NCBI RefSeq assembly: GCF_023091745.1
Contig: NC_068935.1
Span: 21,311,775-21,375,774, forward strand
From: Budorcas taxicolor
Lineage: Eukaryota > Chordata > Mammalia > Artiodactyla > Bovidae
Direction: 5' to 3'
DNA: 64,000 bases
A program made the translations under genes and the position numbers. The notes below the pieces were generated by a model. It ran no database searches. It was not told where the DNA came from and worked only from the letters and a program-made list of their open reading frames with translations. This document shows, piece by piece, positions 1 to 11,935 of this stretch (positions within the stretch are counted from its first letter, which is position 1; the number at the start of each line of letters is the position of its first letter).

Positions 1-3000
1 TTTCTCTGATAATTAGAAATGTTGATCATCTTTTTGTATGCTTGTTGGATATTTGTACATCATCACTGGAAGACTGTCTATTCAAGTACTTTGCATATTT
101 TAAAAATTAGGTTATTTTATATTTTTGAATTACAGTAGTTAATTATATATTATGGATATTAACCACTTAGCAGACATATAATTTCCAAATATTTTCTGCC
201 ACTCCATAGGTTGATTTTTCACTCTATTTTGATTGTGTGCTTTGATGTATAAAAGTTAAGTTTGGTGTAGTCCTATTTGACTATTTTCCTTTTAGTATCC
301 TATATAACAAATCATTGCCAAATTCAATGTCATGAAGATTTCCCCCTATGTTTTATTCTAGAAGTTTTATAGTTTTGGATTTTATGTTTACATCTTTAAT
401 CCATTTTTAATTAATTTTTGTATATAGTGTAAGATAAATGTACAACCTCCTTCTTTTTTCATGTGGATACTCAGTTTTCCAAATACATTTTGGAGACTAT
501 CCTTTCCCCATTGAATGGTCTTGGCACCCTCATCAAAGGTTATTTCACCATATACATGAAGATTTATTTCTAGACTCTATATTTTGTTTCATTTATCTAT
601 ATGCCTGTCTTTATGTCAGTAACACTTTTGATTGTTGTGGCTTTGTAATATGTTTTAAAATCAGGAAGTGTGAGGTCTCCAACTTTGTTCTTTTCAAATT
701 GCTTTGCTGTTTGGGATCCCTTGAAATTCCACGTGAATTTTAGGATAACATTTTTTTTCTACAAAAATAGACAAATGGGACATCAAACTTAGCAACTTTT
801 GTAAAACAACAGGGTGAAAAGGCAACCTCTAGAATGGGAGAAATATTTGCAAATCATATATGTGATAAAGAGTTAATAACTATAATATGTAATGAACTTC
901 TTTGATTCCTTTTCTGGAAATTTGCTATGGGGATTTTGATAACAATTGCATTGAAAATGTAGATTGCTTTGGGTAGTATGGACATCTTAACAACATTAAG
1001 TCTTATAATCCATGAACATGGCTGTCTTTCCATTTATTTGTGCCTTTTGAAATTTTTTTCATCATGGTTTTGTAGTTTCCGGTATATAAGTCTTTCAACT
1101 TCATGGTTAGGTTTATTCTTAAGTTTTTTATTATTTCTAAATGGAATTGTTTCCTTAATTGCCTTTTTGGATTGTTTGTTAATGTACAGAAATGAAACAT
1201 ATTTTTGAATGTTGAGCTTGTATCCAACGACTTTGCTGAAATAGTTTATTAGCTCTAACAGTTTTTGTGTGTGTGTGTGTGTGTCTTTGTGTGTAATCTT
1301 TAGGGTTTTCTACATTTAAAATATCATCTACAAACAGGGACTATTTTACTTCTCTCTTCTAATTTGGATGAATTTTACTTATTTTTATTGCTTGATTGCT
1401 CTGGCTAGAACTTCCAGTACTACTTTGGATAGAAGTGGTGAGAGTGAACATCTGTGCCTTGTTCCTGATCTTAGAGGGAAACCTTTCTGTTTTTCACAAT
1501 TAAGTATAATGTTAGCTAAGAGTTTTTCATATATGGTCTTTATTATGCTGAGGTAATTTAGTTCTATTCCTAGTTTGTTGAGTGTTTTTTTTTTTAATCA
1601 TAAAAGGATGCTGGTTCTTGTCTAGTGTTTTTTTCTGCCTTAATTCAGATGATCATGTAGTTGTCACTCATAATGCTAACGTGTTTTATTACATTTATAG
1701 ATTTTTGTATGTTGAGCCATCCTTGTATTTGAAGAATAAATTTCACCTTATTATGATGTATAATTGTTTTAATGTGCTGTGGAATTTGGTTTGCTAGTAT
1801 TTGTTGAGAATTCTTGAATCAATATTCATCAGAAATGTTGATCTGTTTTCTTTCTTGTATTGTCTTTGGCTTTGGTATAAAGGTAATGCTGACCTCATAG
1901 AATGAGCTTAGAAGTGTTCCCTCTGATTCTGTTTTCCAGAAGAGTTTTAGGAAGATTGGTATTAATTCTTCTTTAAATATTTGATAAGAATTTGCAGTGA
2001 AGCCATCTGATCTTGGACTTTTTGGTTAGGAAGTTTTGATTATTGATTCTATATTCTAACTTGTTGTCAGTGAGTTCAGATTTGCTATTTTTTAATGATT
2101 CAGTCTTGGTAGGTTGAGTGCTTCTAGGAATTTATTCATTTTTTGCTAAGTTATCCAACCTTTTGTACATAATTTTCAGAGTATCCTTTTATAAACTTTT
2201 CTTTATTTCTCTGCCATCATCTCTAATATCTCCTCTCTCATTTCTGATTTTAGTTAGTTGAATCTTCTCTCTTTGTTTCTAAGTTAAATCAGGTAAGGGT
2301 TAGTCAATTTTGTTGATCTTTTCAAAAAACAAACTTCATTTCATTATTTTTTCTAGTATGTTTTGTTCTCTATTTTGTCTCTAATTTTTATTATTTTTTT
2401 CCTTCTTCTAGCCTTGGGTTTAGTTTGCTCTTGTTTTTCTAATTTCTCAATATGTAAAGTTAGATTGTTATTTTGAAATCTTTCTTTTTCATGTACACAT
2501 TACAACTATAAACTTCTCTTATTACTTTTGCTGTGTCATATAAATTTTGGTATGTTGTGTTTTCATTTCATTTGTCTCAAGGTATTTTCTAACTTCCCTT
2601 GTGACTCCTTCTTTGACCTATTGGTTGTTTAAGAATGTATTGCTTAATGTCCACATATTTGTGGATTTCCCAGTTCTCCTTATGCTCTTGGCTTCTGTTA
2701 TCATTCCATCATGATCAGAAAAGATACTTTGTATAACTTCAATCTTTCTGATTGTTAAGACTTGTTTTGCAGCCTAAGTTATGATTTATCACAGAGTATG
2801 TTCCATCTGTACTTGAAAAGAACGTATATTTTGCTAAGTTGGATGAAATGTTCTATTCATGTCTATTAGATCAATTAGTTCGTCTTCGGTGTTAGTCAAG
2901 TCCTCTATTTCCTTACTCATCTCCTGATTGTACTTTACGTTATTGAAAGTGGGGTATTCAAATCTATTCTTGTTGTATTATCTATATTCAATTCTGTCAA

Positions 3001-3197
3001 AATTTACTTCATATATTTAGAAGCTCTGACGTTGGTGCATAAATATTTATAATTTCTATATCTTCTTGGTAAATTGACCCATTTTTCATTATACAGTGTC
3101 CTTCTTTGTCTCTTGTAACAGCTTTTGACTTAAAGTCTATTTTGTCTGATATTAGCATAGCCATCCCTGCTCTCTTTAGCTTACCATTTGCATCATC
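1..3197 (-). mobile_element. Old L1 LINE, antisense, ORF2 C-terminal part and 3' region
   Basis: Read on the minus strand, the order of recognisable L1 blocks is ORF2 reverse transcriptase near 2.0-3.2 kb, then the region after RT, then the 3' end towards position 1. The forward strand carries typical antisense L1 phrases such as the 'catctacaaacaggga' block near 1325 that covers the RT catalytic box. All frames are broken by stops and indels, so this is a fossil. A short GT run lies at 1266-1284. L1 similarity fades at about 3197. The left end runs off the window. Subfamily not assigned; divergence suggests an old mammalian L1. Confidence 0.85.
761..903 (+). mobile_element. Inverted L1 patch inside the antisense L1
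   Basis: This piece reads as sense L1: it resembles the ORF2 3' segment with 'gggtgaaaaggcaacct' and 'atatttgcaaatcatata'. The L1 on both sides is antisense. It matches, imperfectly, the reverse complement of about 150-300 in the same L1, so the two could pair as a stem. It is either a second small L1 insertion or an inversion-duplication. Confidence 0.7.
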
Positions 3198-4627
3198 GCC
3201 CTTTCTTTTGGCCACACCCCAATCCACTCCACCCCACACTCCATTGTCTCCCTTCAGGTATCCTCTTGTGGAGTGAGAGAGGATGAGCTGAGTTCCTTCT
3301 AGAAGTTAGCTGTGTGCTACTAAGCTATTTTGTTATTTTTCCCATAAATGAGTGGACTAAAGAGTAAGTTCTATAATTGCCCATGGGTCTGACTAGCCCC
3401 CCTCAGAGGAGGTTGGTAGAGTACTAGAAAGTCTTGCCTATACATTCATGAGGCCATTTTTCTAAAATCTCCCACTGCTCCTATGTAATCACCTCTGACC
3501 AATGAGACGGTACTTCAACAACTTAAGTCCGTTTGTAAGGGTCTGTGATATTGCTTACCATTGACATAGAATGGAGCATAAAGGAACTTCAACTCTTTGA
3601 GCCTCCTTCATCTCATCTTTTGCCAAGAGTGTTCTGTGACCTTAAAATCCAGAGTTGGCTGTTTTCAAGGCTTATGGAGGTCTTCGAAGTCTTTTTTGTG
3701 AGGGGAAATGAAAAGTACAAAAATGAGAATTCTTGTTATGTCTGTCATTAACTTTTTTGAAAGTCAGGCCCTCTGAACTAACATAACTGTGCTTTCAGAG
3801 TGAACCTTATTGTCCACATCTGAGTACTTAGTTTTTAAGACTACTCCTGAGCCCTTTTATTGAGTGGAACCCTTCAAAGTAATCTCTGAGAGATCTAACT
3901 AAAGGGAAGACCACTTATAAGCCAGTGCGATGGCAAGAAAACTAGATATTGCAGCAGTAAGTCTACCTATGACATGCACTTCCACTTTTATCTCCCATGC
4001 CACAGCCAGCTTCAGTTCTCACTGACTTCCATCCTTTGCAGAACAACATCTTCCTGTAAATGCAAATATTCAGGTTGACCATAGCTGGCTTTGTGCCTGT
4101 GGCTCTTTGATAGAAATAAGGCTAATAATAGAGTTTTGTGTGAAAATAGAGAGCTGAATGACATCAAATAATCATGAGGCATCCTGCTGATTAATGGGCC
4201 AATTGTCCTGAAGGTCATCTGGTCCAAGCTTGGCTAGAAATGATTAAAATGTGGGTTGTTACACAAAGCAACAGCTGCCTCTTCAGAGCTTCCATTTTAG
4301 CCCAGAATAAGAGATGACAATCAAATTTTTGAATCACACATAGATTGTACCTTTCAATGAAGCTTGCATCAGTTTTTCTTCATTATTCCTAAGAAGGCAA
4401 CTGATATTTGATGCATTTAACATGATTTTCCCTTTGTGAAATTACCACATATGGAGGCTCCAGGTGTTTTTTATCTTATTCTATGTAATTTCTATAAAAA
4501 TTGACTTTTCAATATATACATCAAGGTATAAAAAGTGTAGAGTACATACAAATTATAGTTTATTGAACCACTTGTGTATAAGCTCCTGGTTTTCCTCCTA
4601 GCTCTTCTTACTATCTTTTACTTTTTA
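3198..4627. other. Unassigned sequence, no gene seen
   Basis: No long conserved frame, no splice-bounded exon and no repeat family I can name. Short frames (up to about 70 codons) look accidental. Confidence 0.5.
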
Positions 4628-4628
4628 T

Positions 4629-4808
4629 ATTTATTATTTATTTATTTATTTGGTTTTGCTGGGTCTTAGTTGCAGTACACAGGATATTTTTAGTTCAGCA
4701 TGCAAACACTTAGTTGCAGTTTATGGGATCTAGTTCCCTGATGAGGAATTGAACCTGGGCCCCCTACATTGGGAGCATGGTTCTTTAGCCACTGGACCAC
4801 CAGGGAGG
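4629..4808 (-). mobile_element. CHR-type tRNA-derived SINE, antisense
   Basis: The right edge reads 'ccactggaccaccaggga', the reverse complement of a CHR SINE 5' head. The left edge is a (TTTA)n stretch, the reversed A-rich tail. The middle has the typical 'tgggatctagttccctga' block. Confidence 0.85.
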
Positions 4809-5109
4809 CAGGGGTAAGGAATGTTTCCCAATGCTTCCCCTTGGGAATAAAGGGAGCCTTCAATAAAAACACTATCACTGAAAACTAAGTTTTGGTAGGC
4901 TTTCCACAGGAGACAAACAAACAAACCACATTTTAAAGAGATAAAAACATCTTTGGTAGATTTCAATGTGGAAGCCCCCAATTTAGTGAGTAGTGTGCAG
5001 TGTTTGTGCATCTGTTTTTTGTTTTGTTGCTCAATTACATTTTTATTTTTCTTTTTTAGATGACCACTTCAGCTTTACTAAAGCAAATATTCAGGACAGA
5101 TCAGAAAGA

Positions 5110-5524
5110 TGAAAAAACTTTCTCACCAGTGACTACTTATTCCAGGCCCTCTGCTCACCTTGTCCTTGGGTCTAGCCAATGGATCCTCTAATAGGAAGTT
5201 GGCCTTCCCAGGAGGCCTTCTGTGTCTTGAGTTTTGCTAGCTTCTTAGTTAATTTTCATTTCATCAACCCCCTTCCCTCCCACATACACACAAGAATCAA
5301 TACTCCTCAGACCTCATTATGTAAAACATGCAAAGCATAAAGTTTTCTCTTATAGGTTCTGGCACCACACAAAGGAATGGTGGCCTTCTTGTGTGTTCCC
5401 TGCAATCAATACTTCTGTTGCTATTTTTCAGTTTTGAAAATGTTTGTTTTCTTTTATTTCAAAAAATTCTTTGTTTCATCGGCCAAGGTGGGTCCTAAAA
5501 ACTTAAAAGACTCTCACCAGTGTC
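5110..5524. repeat. Direct duplication, copy A (diverged)
   Basis: Shares an ordered series of blocks with copy B at 5985-6405: 'ggtctagccaatg' (5169), 'ccttcc..ggagg', 'ctggcaccacac..ggaatggtg' (5360 area), 'ggccaaggtg' and 'tcctaaaa'. Order and spacing are conserved, offset about 860 bp. No repeat family recognised. Confidence 0.65.
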
Positions 5525-5553
5525 TATTTTTCTTTAATGGTTAAGAAATGCAG

Positions 5554-5692
5554 AATCCCTGGGTCAGGAAGATCCCCTGGAGAGGAAATGGCAACCCACT
5601 CCAGTAATCTTGCCTGGAGAATTCCGTGGACAGAGGAGCCTGGCAGGCTACAGTCCATGGGGTTGCAAAGAGTCAAGCATGACTGGTCAACT
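5554..5692 (+). mobile_element. Bov-tA SINE, 5'-truncated
   Basis: Contains the Bov-tA middle and tail ('cccactccagtaatcttgcc', 'agtccatggggttgcaaaga'). The tRNA-like head before the B-box region is missing. It lies between the two duplicated copies A and B. Confidence 0.9.
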
Positions 5693-5984
5693 ATCACTCA
5701 ATAGCATACTGTACCCTCTAGGTCAGACCAAGTGATTCCCTTAGGAACAGACTTGGCATTTGGGCTTTGCAATTTAGATTATGATCAACTGGGGACCTCA
5801 GTGTGGTAGATTCCTCTGTCTTAATTCTTCCCCCTTTTGGCAAAGTGATGAATTTTCTTATCTTTAAGACAGAGAATAGTACCACATAGTTAGCTAAAGG
5901 AAATGTGCACTATGCATTAGAGAGATTTTCTCATGAAGACATAGAGATTTCCTCTTATGACGATACACTCTGGAGTCCCAAAAT
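5693..5984. other. Unassigned, possibly a decayed MIR around 5810-5940
   Basis: A stretch with 'ttttcttatctttaagaca' followed by an '..atagtacc..catag' pattern recalls the MIR core, but it is too diverged to call. No gene seen. Confidence 0.3.
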
Positions 5985-6405
5985 GTTTTAATCTGAGCAT
6001 TCTGCTTCTTCTTGAACCCTAACTTCAGGTCTAGCCAATGATACCTATAAACAAGGAGTTTGCCTTCCAGGAGGCTCTCTGCATTCTGGCTTTTTTTTTT
6101 TCTTTCTTTTTTTTTTTTACTGGAAGCCAGAATTTTGGTAAACCTCTTCCTTGTACCTCCACAAAAATCAAGATTATCACTCCATATCCACTTAAGCCGT
6201 AAAATCTTATTCTAAGTGTACTGGCACCACACAGGAATGGTGCCCTTCAGGTGTTATCCCATGAAGGGATACTAATAGTTACTATATTTTTCAAATGTTA
6301 TACTTTTTAAATATCAGAACCTCAGTCATGTGGTTGGCCAAGGTGATATCATTTGTCCTAAAAGATTCGCCTTCATCAATGTCTACCTACCTATTCTATC
6401 ACCTT
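5985..6405. repeat. Direct duplication, copy B (diverged)
   Basis: Partner of copy A at 5110-5524. 'ggtctagccaatg' is at 6028 and 'ctggcaccacacaggaatgg' near 6220. Copy B carries an extra T-rich run at about 6090-6118 that copy A lacks. Confidence 0.65.
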
Positions 6406-6472
6406 TAATTTTGTTTGATTTGTTTTTATTTTTTAAAGTGATATATAGTTGATGTACAATATTATATAATTT

Positions 6473-6683
6473 GGGCTTCCCTCATAGCTCTGTCAGTAAA
6501 GAATCTGCCTGCAATCCAGGAGACCGGGTTTGATACCTGGGTTGGGAAGATCCCCTGGAGACGGAAATGGCAACCCACTCCAGGACTCTTACCTGGAAAA
6601 TCCCACTGACGGAAGAGCCTGGAAGGCTATAGTCCATGGTATTGCAACAGTTGGACCCAATTTAGCAACTAAACCACCACCAC
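6473..6683 (+). mobile_element. Bov-tA SINE, full length, with target-site duplication
   Basis: Starts 'gggcttccctcat' and runs through the tRNA-like head to the BovB-like tail. It is flanked by a perfect 12-bp duplication, attatataattt, at 6461-6472 and 6684-6695, inside an L1 tail. Confidence 0.93.
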
Positions 6684-6844
6684 ATTATATAATTTAAAGG
6701 TATACAATACAATGATTCACAGTTTTTAAGGTTATACGCCATTTACAGTTATGAAAGAGTGACTAATATCAGAGCATTTTCATTTATGCAAAAAGAAATC
6801 TTTCACCCATTAGCAGGCACACTTCTCTGTCCTGTCCAAGCCCC

Positions 6845-8047
6845 TCAGTTCAGTTCAGTTCAGTTCAGTCACTCAGTCATGTCCGACTTTTTGCGACCCC
6901 ATGAATCGCAGCATGCCAGGCCTCCCTGTCCATCACCAACTCCCGGAGTTCACTCAGACTCACGTCCATCGAGTCCGTGATGCCATCCAGCCATCTCATC
7001 CTCTGTCGTCCCCTTCTCCTCCTGCCCCCAATCCCTCCCAGCATCAGAGTCTTTTCCAATGAGTCAACTCTTCCCATGAGGTGGCCAAAGTACTGGAGTT
7101 TCAGCTTTAGCATCATTCCTTCCAAAGAAATCCCAGGGTTGATCTCCTTCAGAATGGACTGGTTGGATCTCCTTGCAGTCCAAGGGACTCTCAAGAGTCT
7201 TCTCCAAAACCACAGTTCAAAAGCATCAATTCTCCAGCGCTCAGCCTTCTTCACAGTCCAACTCTCACATCCATACATGACTACTGGAAAAACCATAGCC
7301 TTGACTAGACGGACCTTAGTCGGCAAAGTAATGTCTCTGCTTTTGAATATACTATCTAGGTTGGTCATAACTTTTCTTCCAAGGAGTAAGCGTCTTTTAA
7401 TTTCATGGCTGCAATCACCATCTGCAGTGATTTTGGAGCCAAGAAAAATAAAGTCTGACACTGTTTCCACTGTTTCCCCATCTACTTCCCATGAAGTGAT
7501 GGGACTGGATGCCATGATCTTCATTTTCTGATTGTTGAGCTTTAAGCCAACTTTTTAACTCTCCTCTTTCACTTTCATCAGGAGGCTTTTTAGCTCCTCT
7601 TCACTTTCTGCCATAAGGGTGGTGTCATCTGCATATCTGAGGTTATTGATATTTCTCCCAGCAATCTTGATTCCAGCTTGTGTTTCTTCCAGTCCAGCGT
7701 TTCTCATGATGTACTCTGCCTATAAGCTAAATACGCAGGGTGACAATATTCAGCCTTGACACACTCCTTTTCCTATTTGGAACCAGTCTGTTGTTCCATG
7801 TCCAGTTCTAACTGTTGCTTCCTGACCTGCATACAGATTTCTCAAGAGGCAGGTTAGGTGGTCTGGTATTCCCATCTCTCTCAGAATTTTCCACAGTTTA
7901 TTGTGATCCACACAGTCAAAGGTTTTGACATAGTCAATAAAGCAGAAATAGATGTTTTTCTGAAACTCTCTTGCTTTTTCCATGATCCAGCAGATGTTGG
8001 CAATTTGATCTCTGGTTCCTCTGCCTTTTTTGAAACCAGCTTGAGGG
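6845..8047 (-). mobile_element. BovB (RTE-type) LINE 3' part, antisense, with decayed reverse transcriptase
   Basis: The left edge 'cagttcagttcagtt' is the reversed BovB 3' end. On the minus strand a 215-codon frame (7524-6877) covers the C-terminal part of the RT protein, with motifs like YGCESWT and GRRRRGRQRMRWLD. Upstream on the same strand, 7983-7750 encodes the earlier RT fingers/palm part (FIDYVKTFDCVDH, ending CQG). The catalytic YADD codons are intact at 7624-7635. The element is dead. A stop at 7555-7557 (GAA to TAA type) separates the palm from the C-terminal frame, and further stops lie just after CQG. It is 5'-truncated near 8047. Confidence 0.95.
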
Positions 8048-8376
8048 CTACCACTAATCTACTTTCTCTCTCTATGGATTTGCATTCTGGACATTTTAGG
8101 TAAATGAAATATAATGTGTGGACTTTTGTGTCTGGCTTCTGTCATTTAGCATAATGTTTTCAAGGTTTATCCATATTTTAGCTTGTCTCAGAAACTCATT
8201 CCTTTTTGTGGATGAAAAATATTCCATTGTATGGATATATCACATTTTGTTGTATACATATATTAGCAAATAGACTTTTGAGTTGCTTCTATTCTCTGGC
8301 TATTGAATAATGCTCTCATGAACATTCATATACAAGTTCTTGTGTGGACATATGTTCTCATTTGTCCTGGGTATCT

Positions 8377-8885
8377 ATGACAAACCTAGACAGCATATTA
8401 AAAAGCAGAGACATTACTTTGCCAACAAAGGTCCATCTAGTCAAAGCTATGGTTTTTCCAGTAGTCATGTATGGATGTGAGAGTTGGACCATAAAGAAAG
8501 CTGAGCACTGAAGAATTGATGCTTTTGAACTCTAGTGTTGGAGAAGACTCTTGAGAGTCCCTTGGACTGCCAGGAGATCCAACCAGCCCATCCTAAAGGA
8601 GATCAGTCCTGAATATTCATTGGAAAGACTGATGCTGAAGCTGAAACTCCAATACTTTGGCCACCTGATGTGAAGAACTGACTTATTGGAAAATACCCTG
8701 ATGTCAGGAAAGATCAAAGGAGGAAAAGAGGATGACAGAGGATGAGATGGTTGGATGGCATCACCAATTTGATGGACATGAGTTTGAGCAAGCTTGGGAG
8801 TTGGTGATGCACATGGAAGCCTGGTGTGCTGCAGTCCATGGGGTTGCAAAGAGTCGGACACAACTGAGCAATTGAACTGAACTGA
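8377..8885 (+). mobile_element. BovB LINE 3' end, sense, 5'-truncated
   Basis: Begins 'atgacaaacctagacagc' and ends 'gaactgaactga', the usual BovB terminus. It encodes remnants of the same C-terminal RT region as 6877-7524 but with stops. Its orientation is opposite to the 6845-8047 copy. Confidence 0.93.
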
Positions 8886-11031
8886 TGGTATGCCCATCAA
8901 CACAGATTTATAATAACTGATTGATTATATAGAAAATTATATAATTATAATTATATAGAAAAATTATAAACAAAAATATATTTAATTATCTGTTATATTT
9001 ACCTATATAGTTACCTTTTTCAGTACTTAGGTCTTTCTCAGTCCTTTGATGAGCTGCTCACAGTCTAGGAATGTATTTGGCCATCTAGACTCTCAGGGAT
9101 ACATAAGAACTTTTTAAAGTCTATTGGACATCTCATTCTCCAGCTTTTCATTTTAAGACTTTGGTTAGCCTATTTTTTTTTTTGTCCTAACTATTATCCA
9201 CCACTTAAGGCAATACTGAAGTTAAATAATGCCTGTATATATTTTTGACAAATACCCTCAAGAAAAAGGCTTTTAGGACTATGTGAGCTCTGACTATATC
9301 CTTGCAAGTAGGAGCATTCCAGGATCAGTCAAATAATAGCAGTTCTCTTGGAGTGAGGCTTTGAAGGATTTCCAAAACTGTCCTGCTCCCTCCAGTGTTC
9401 CCATTATGTTGGTTTTTATTGTGATTATGAACTATACTGGTTTTCCGGACTACCACTGAGCTGGAAAGAATGCAGTGTAAATAAGAGTTGTTAAAACACC
9501 ACAAGCTCACTGTTTCGAGATTTAGCCACTTTTCTTAAATAAACATTTCCAAAGTTGCCATAAACTTCTTGTTAATTTCCAGAGCTCTGAAAAAGTTGAT
9601 TCTGACACACTTTACCTGTTTTTTCATTGCTTTTGTGGAGGAGAGAATTTTCAAGTGTCCTTTGACATTTTTGACACCATTAGCCTGTTACTTAGTTTTC
9701 ACAGCTATTTTTTGCTTTGTTGTTCCTTCAATTTGGACAGCAGCACGTCATGAGTTCAGCCAAGGTGATCGATCCCCTGTGGATCCTGAAAAGTCAGAAA
9801 CTTCTTTTCCATTATCTGTCTTATTACTCCCTTGGTCAAGACCACTGACTCTTCTCCTGGCAGCCTTCACACTCCTAGGCCACCTAATTAAGAAGATCTT
9901 ACCTTAAGAGGAAAAATCCCCATGACTCCTCAGTAAACTACCTAACTAGACATTTACAAAGCACCATATACAGCTGGGAGTGATCCATGTGGAAACTTAT
10001 TTTTATTTTCCTCTTTTTCTTTATAAGTGGAAAGAATTCCTACTATTTAACAGAGAATAATGTCTCATAGTTCATTAGGCCAAACACCCATCATGCATCA
10101 TTGGGAGGGTTAAAGCTTTCCTCACTGATAGATGTGCAGTCTGCAGCCTTGTTTCAATATCTTGGCTTACTCCTTCCACTGAACCCATGTCTCACTTGTC
10201 CTTTTGATTAAATGTGTTCTTGGCTTTGCCCTGAATGCTGCCATATCACCTGTGTGACAGCTGGAGACTGTCCTGGTGTCGGGCTTCCTGGTTGAATGAA
10301 CCAAAGGGTTCCCTGAAAACCCTGGGGTTTGCTTCCTTTGGCTTTGTTCCAAAAACTGAGGAGACTGTCCAAAGGAGACAGTCATCTCGGCTGAAGGGCT
10401 GCAAGGCACTGTCACTAAAAGATTACAGCACAGTTAGACATCAGTCAGGGAGTCTCCACCCTGGGTTACCATACATTATTAGGTGATGCTGGAGAAAAGA
10501 AAAGTCTGCCAATTGATCAATCAATCGATAATAAGATGGTCACCTTACATTTGAGAAAGTACACTTCTTCACACTATCTCCTCTGAGTGTTTATCAGACA
10601 CCCTTGTCTTCTTGCAAAATTTCAAAAATTTGCAATACTGCCACATATACATGTACATCCCAGTCATTGGATCTTACCCATAAGGTCTGTTACACATATT
10701 TAAATATTTTAATTCCCATAATTTCTATGAACGTTGGCTTGATAGCATCCCAAAGTTGAACTGAGCATGGTCTGTATCTAGTAATATAGTCCCCGAATGA
10801 GCAAGGTAGCCTGCTGCAGTAACTTGCTATTTACAAAGCACTCTATTGCCTGTATTCTCCATAGTGCCAGTCTCATGCCCTTCTTTACCTATCCCTCACA
10901 AGATATTAAATAAGCTGTTTTCATCCCTGGGATATAGGAGCTTACTATCTCCCCTGGAATTCTATGTTAACAATTGACTTATTTATACTAATTAGTGACT
11001 ATGTAAATTAGAGCAATTAAAGTACATAGCA
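8886..11031. other. Unassigned sequence with one 112-codon frame
   Basis: 8925-8990 is an AT-rich run. A plus-strand frame at 9569-9907 encodes a hydrophobic 112-residue peptide, but it has no family I recognise, no splice context and ordinary base use. 9380-9660 has a faint repeat-like feel without a name I can defend. No gene supported. Confidence 0.45.
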
Positions 11032-11043
11032 TTGGTTTGTCCT

Positions 11044-11322
11044 GCTGCTGCTGCTAATGCTGCTAAGTCGCTTCAGTCATGTCTGACTCTGCCACCGCAG
11101 AGACGGCAGCCCACCAGGCTACCCCATCCCTGGGATTCTCCAGGCAAGAACACTGGAATGGGTTGCCATTTCCTTCTCCAATGCATGAAAGTGAAAAGTG
11201 AAAGTGAAGTCGCTCAGTCGTGTCCGATTCCTAGCGACCCCATGGACTGCAGCCTGTCAGGCTCCTCCGTCCATGAGATTTGCCAGGCAAGAGTACTGGA
11301 GTGGGTTGCCATTGCCTTCTCC
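11044..11322 (-). mobile_element. Bov-A2 SINE, full dimer, antisense
   Basis: Starts with (CTG)n and contains both Bov-A monomers joined by 'aaagtgaaaagtgaaagtg'. A 12-bp near-perfect duplication (ttggtttgtcct / ttggtttgttct) flanks it at 11032-11043 and 11323-11334. Confidence 0.95.
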
Positions 11323-11655
11323 TTGGTTTGTTCTACGATACAATAAATAAAATGCTTCCTTATTTTATTTTTCTCATTATCTCTGACCAGCACTCCCCTT
11401 GAGGTAGTCCCACAATGTTATCCATCCCCAGCACACTAAGTGTGCCTGCATTTCAGGATGCTGGAGAGGGCTCTCTCCAGCCTTGGAAGAGGACTATTAC
11501 TAAGAGAACATGGAAGACTTAGGGAAGTACATGCACTTTGCTATACTCAGGGGGAAGATTCACATTTATTGAGGGAAAATTTACAGACTTACAAATGGGA
11601 CTTTTTGGTCACAATTTCAATTAAAAATCTCAAAGCTGAAGATAGTAAGAGTGAA

Positions 11656-11861
11656 CTGAAAGTGAAAGTGTTAGTCTCACAGTCATGTCCAACTATTTAC
11701 GGCCCTGTAGCCCACCAGGCTCCTCTGTCCATGGAATTCTCCAGCAAGAATACTGGATTGGGTAGCCATTTCCTTCTTCAGGAGATCTTTCCAACCCAGG
11801 GGTCGAACATGGGTCCTCCTGCATTGCAGGCAGACTCTACGGTCTGAGCCACCAGGGAAAC
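11656..11861 (-). mobile_element. Bov-tA SINE, antisense
   Basis: Runs from the reversed tail ('agtcatgtccaactattt') to the reversed tRNA head ('gagccaccagggaaa'). The reversed B-box region 'ggggtcgaacatggg' is altered, so Pol III competence is doubtful. Confidence 0.92.
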
Positions 11862-11935
11862 AACCTATCCATATATACAAAAAAAGAAAAAAAAAAGCTT
11901 CAAGTAGATGCTGGATACCTATTCCAAGGCTTTCT

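Larger units (their letters stand above)
6425..8376 (-). mobile_element. L1 3' region, antisense, split by three later insertions
   Basis: L1 tail blocks occur at 6425-6472, 6684-6844 and 8048-8376. Together they give a continuous antisense L1 3' end, for example 'ttccattgtatggatatatc' near 8221. The Bov-tA at 6473 and BovB at 6845 interrupt it, and a second BovB adjoins its right end at 8377. The L1 is therefore older than all three. Confidence 0.75.

Noticed and set aside
6877..7524. 215-codon minus-strand frame as a host protein
   Set aside because: C-terminal part of BovB reverse transcriptase, ending at a stop within the LINE.
9569..9907. 112-codon hydrophobic frame as a membrane protein
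   Set aside because: No family match, no splice or promoter context, composition like the surrounding T-rich DNA.
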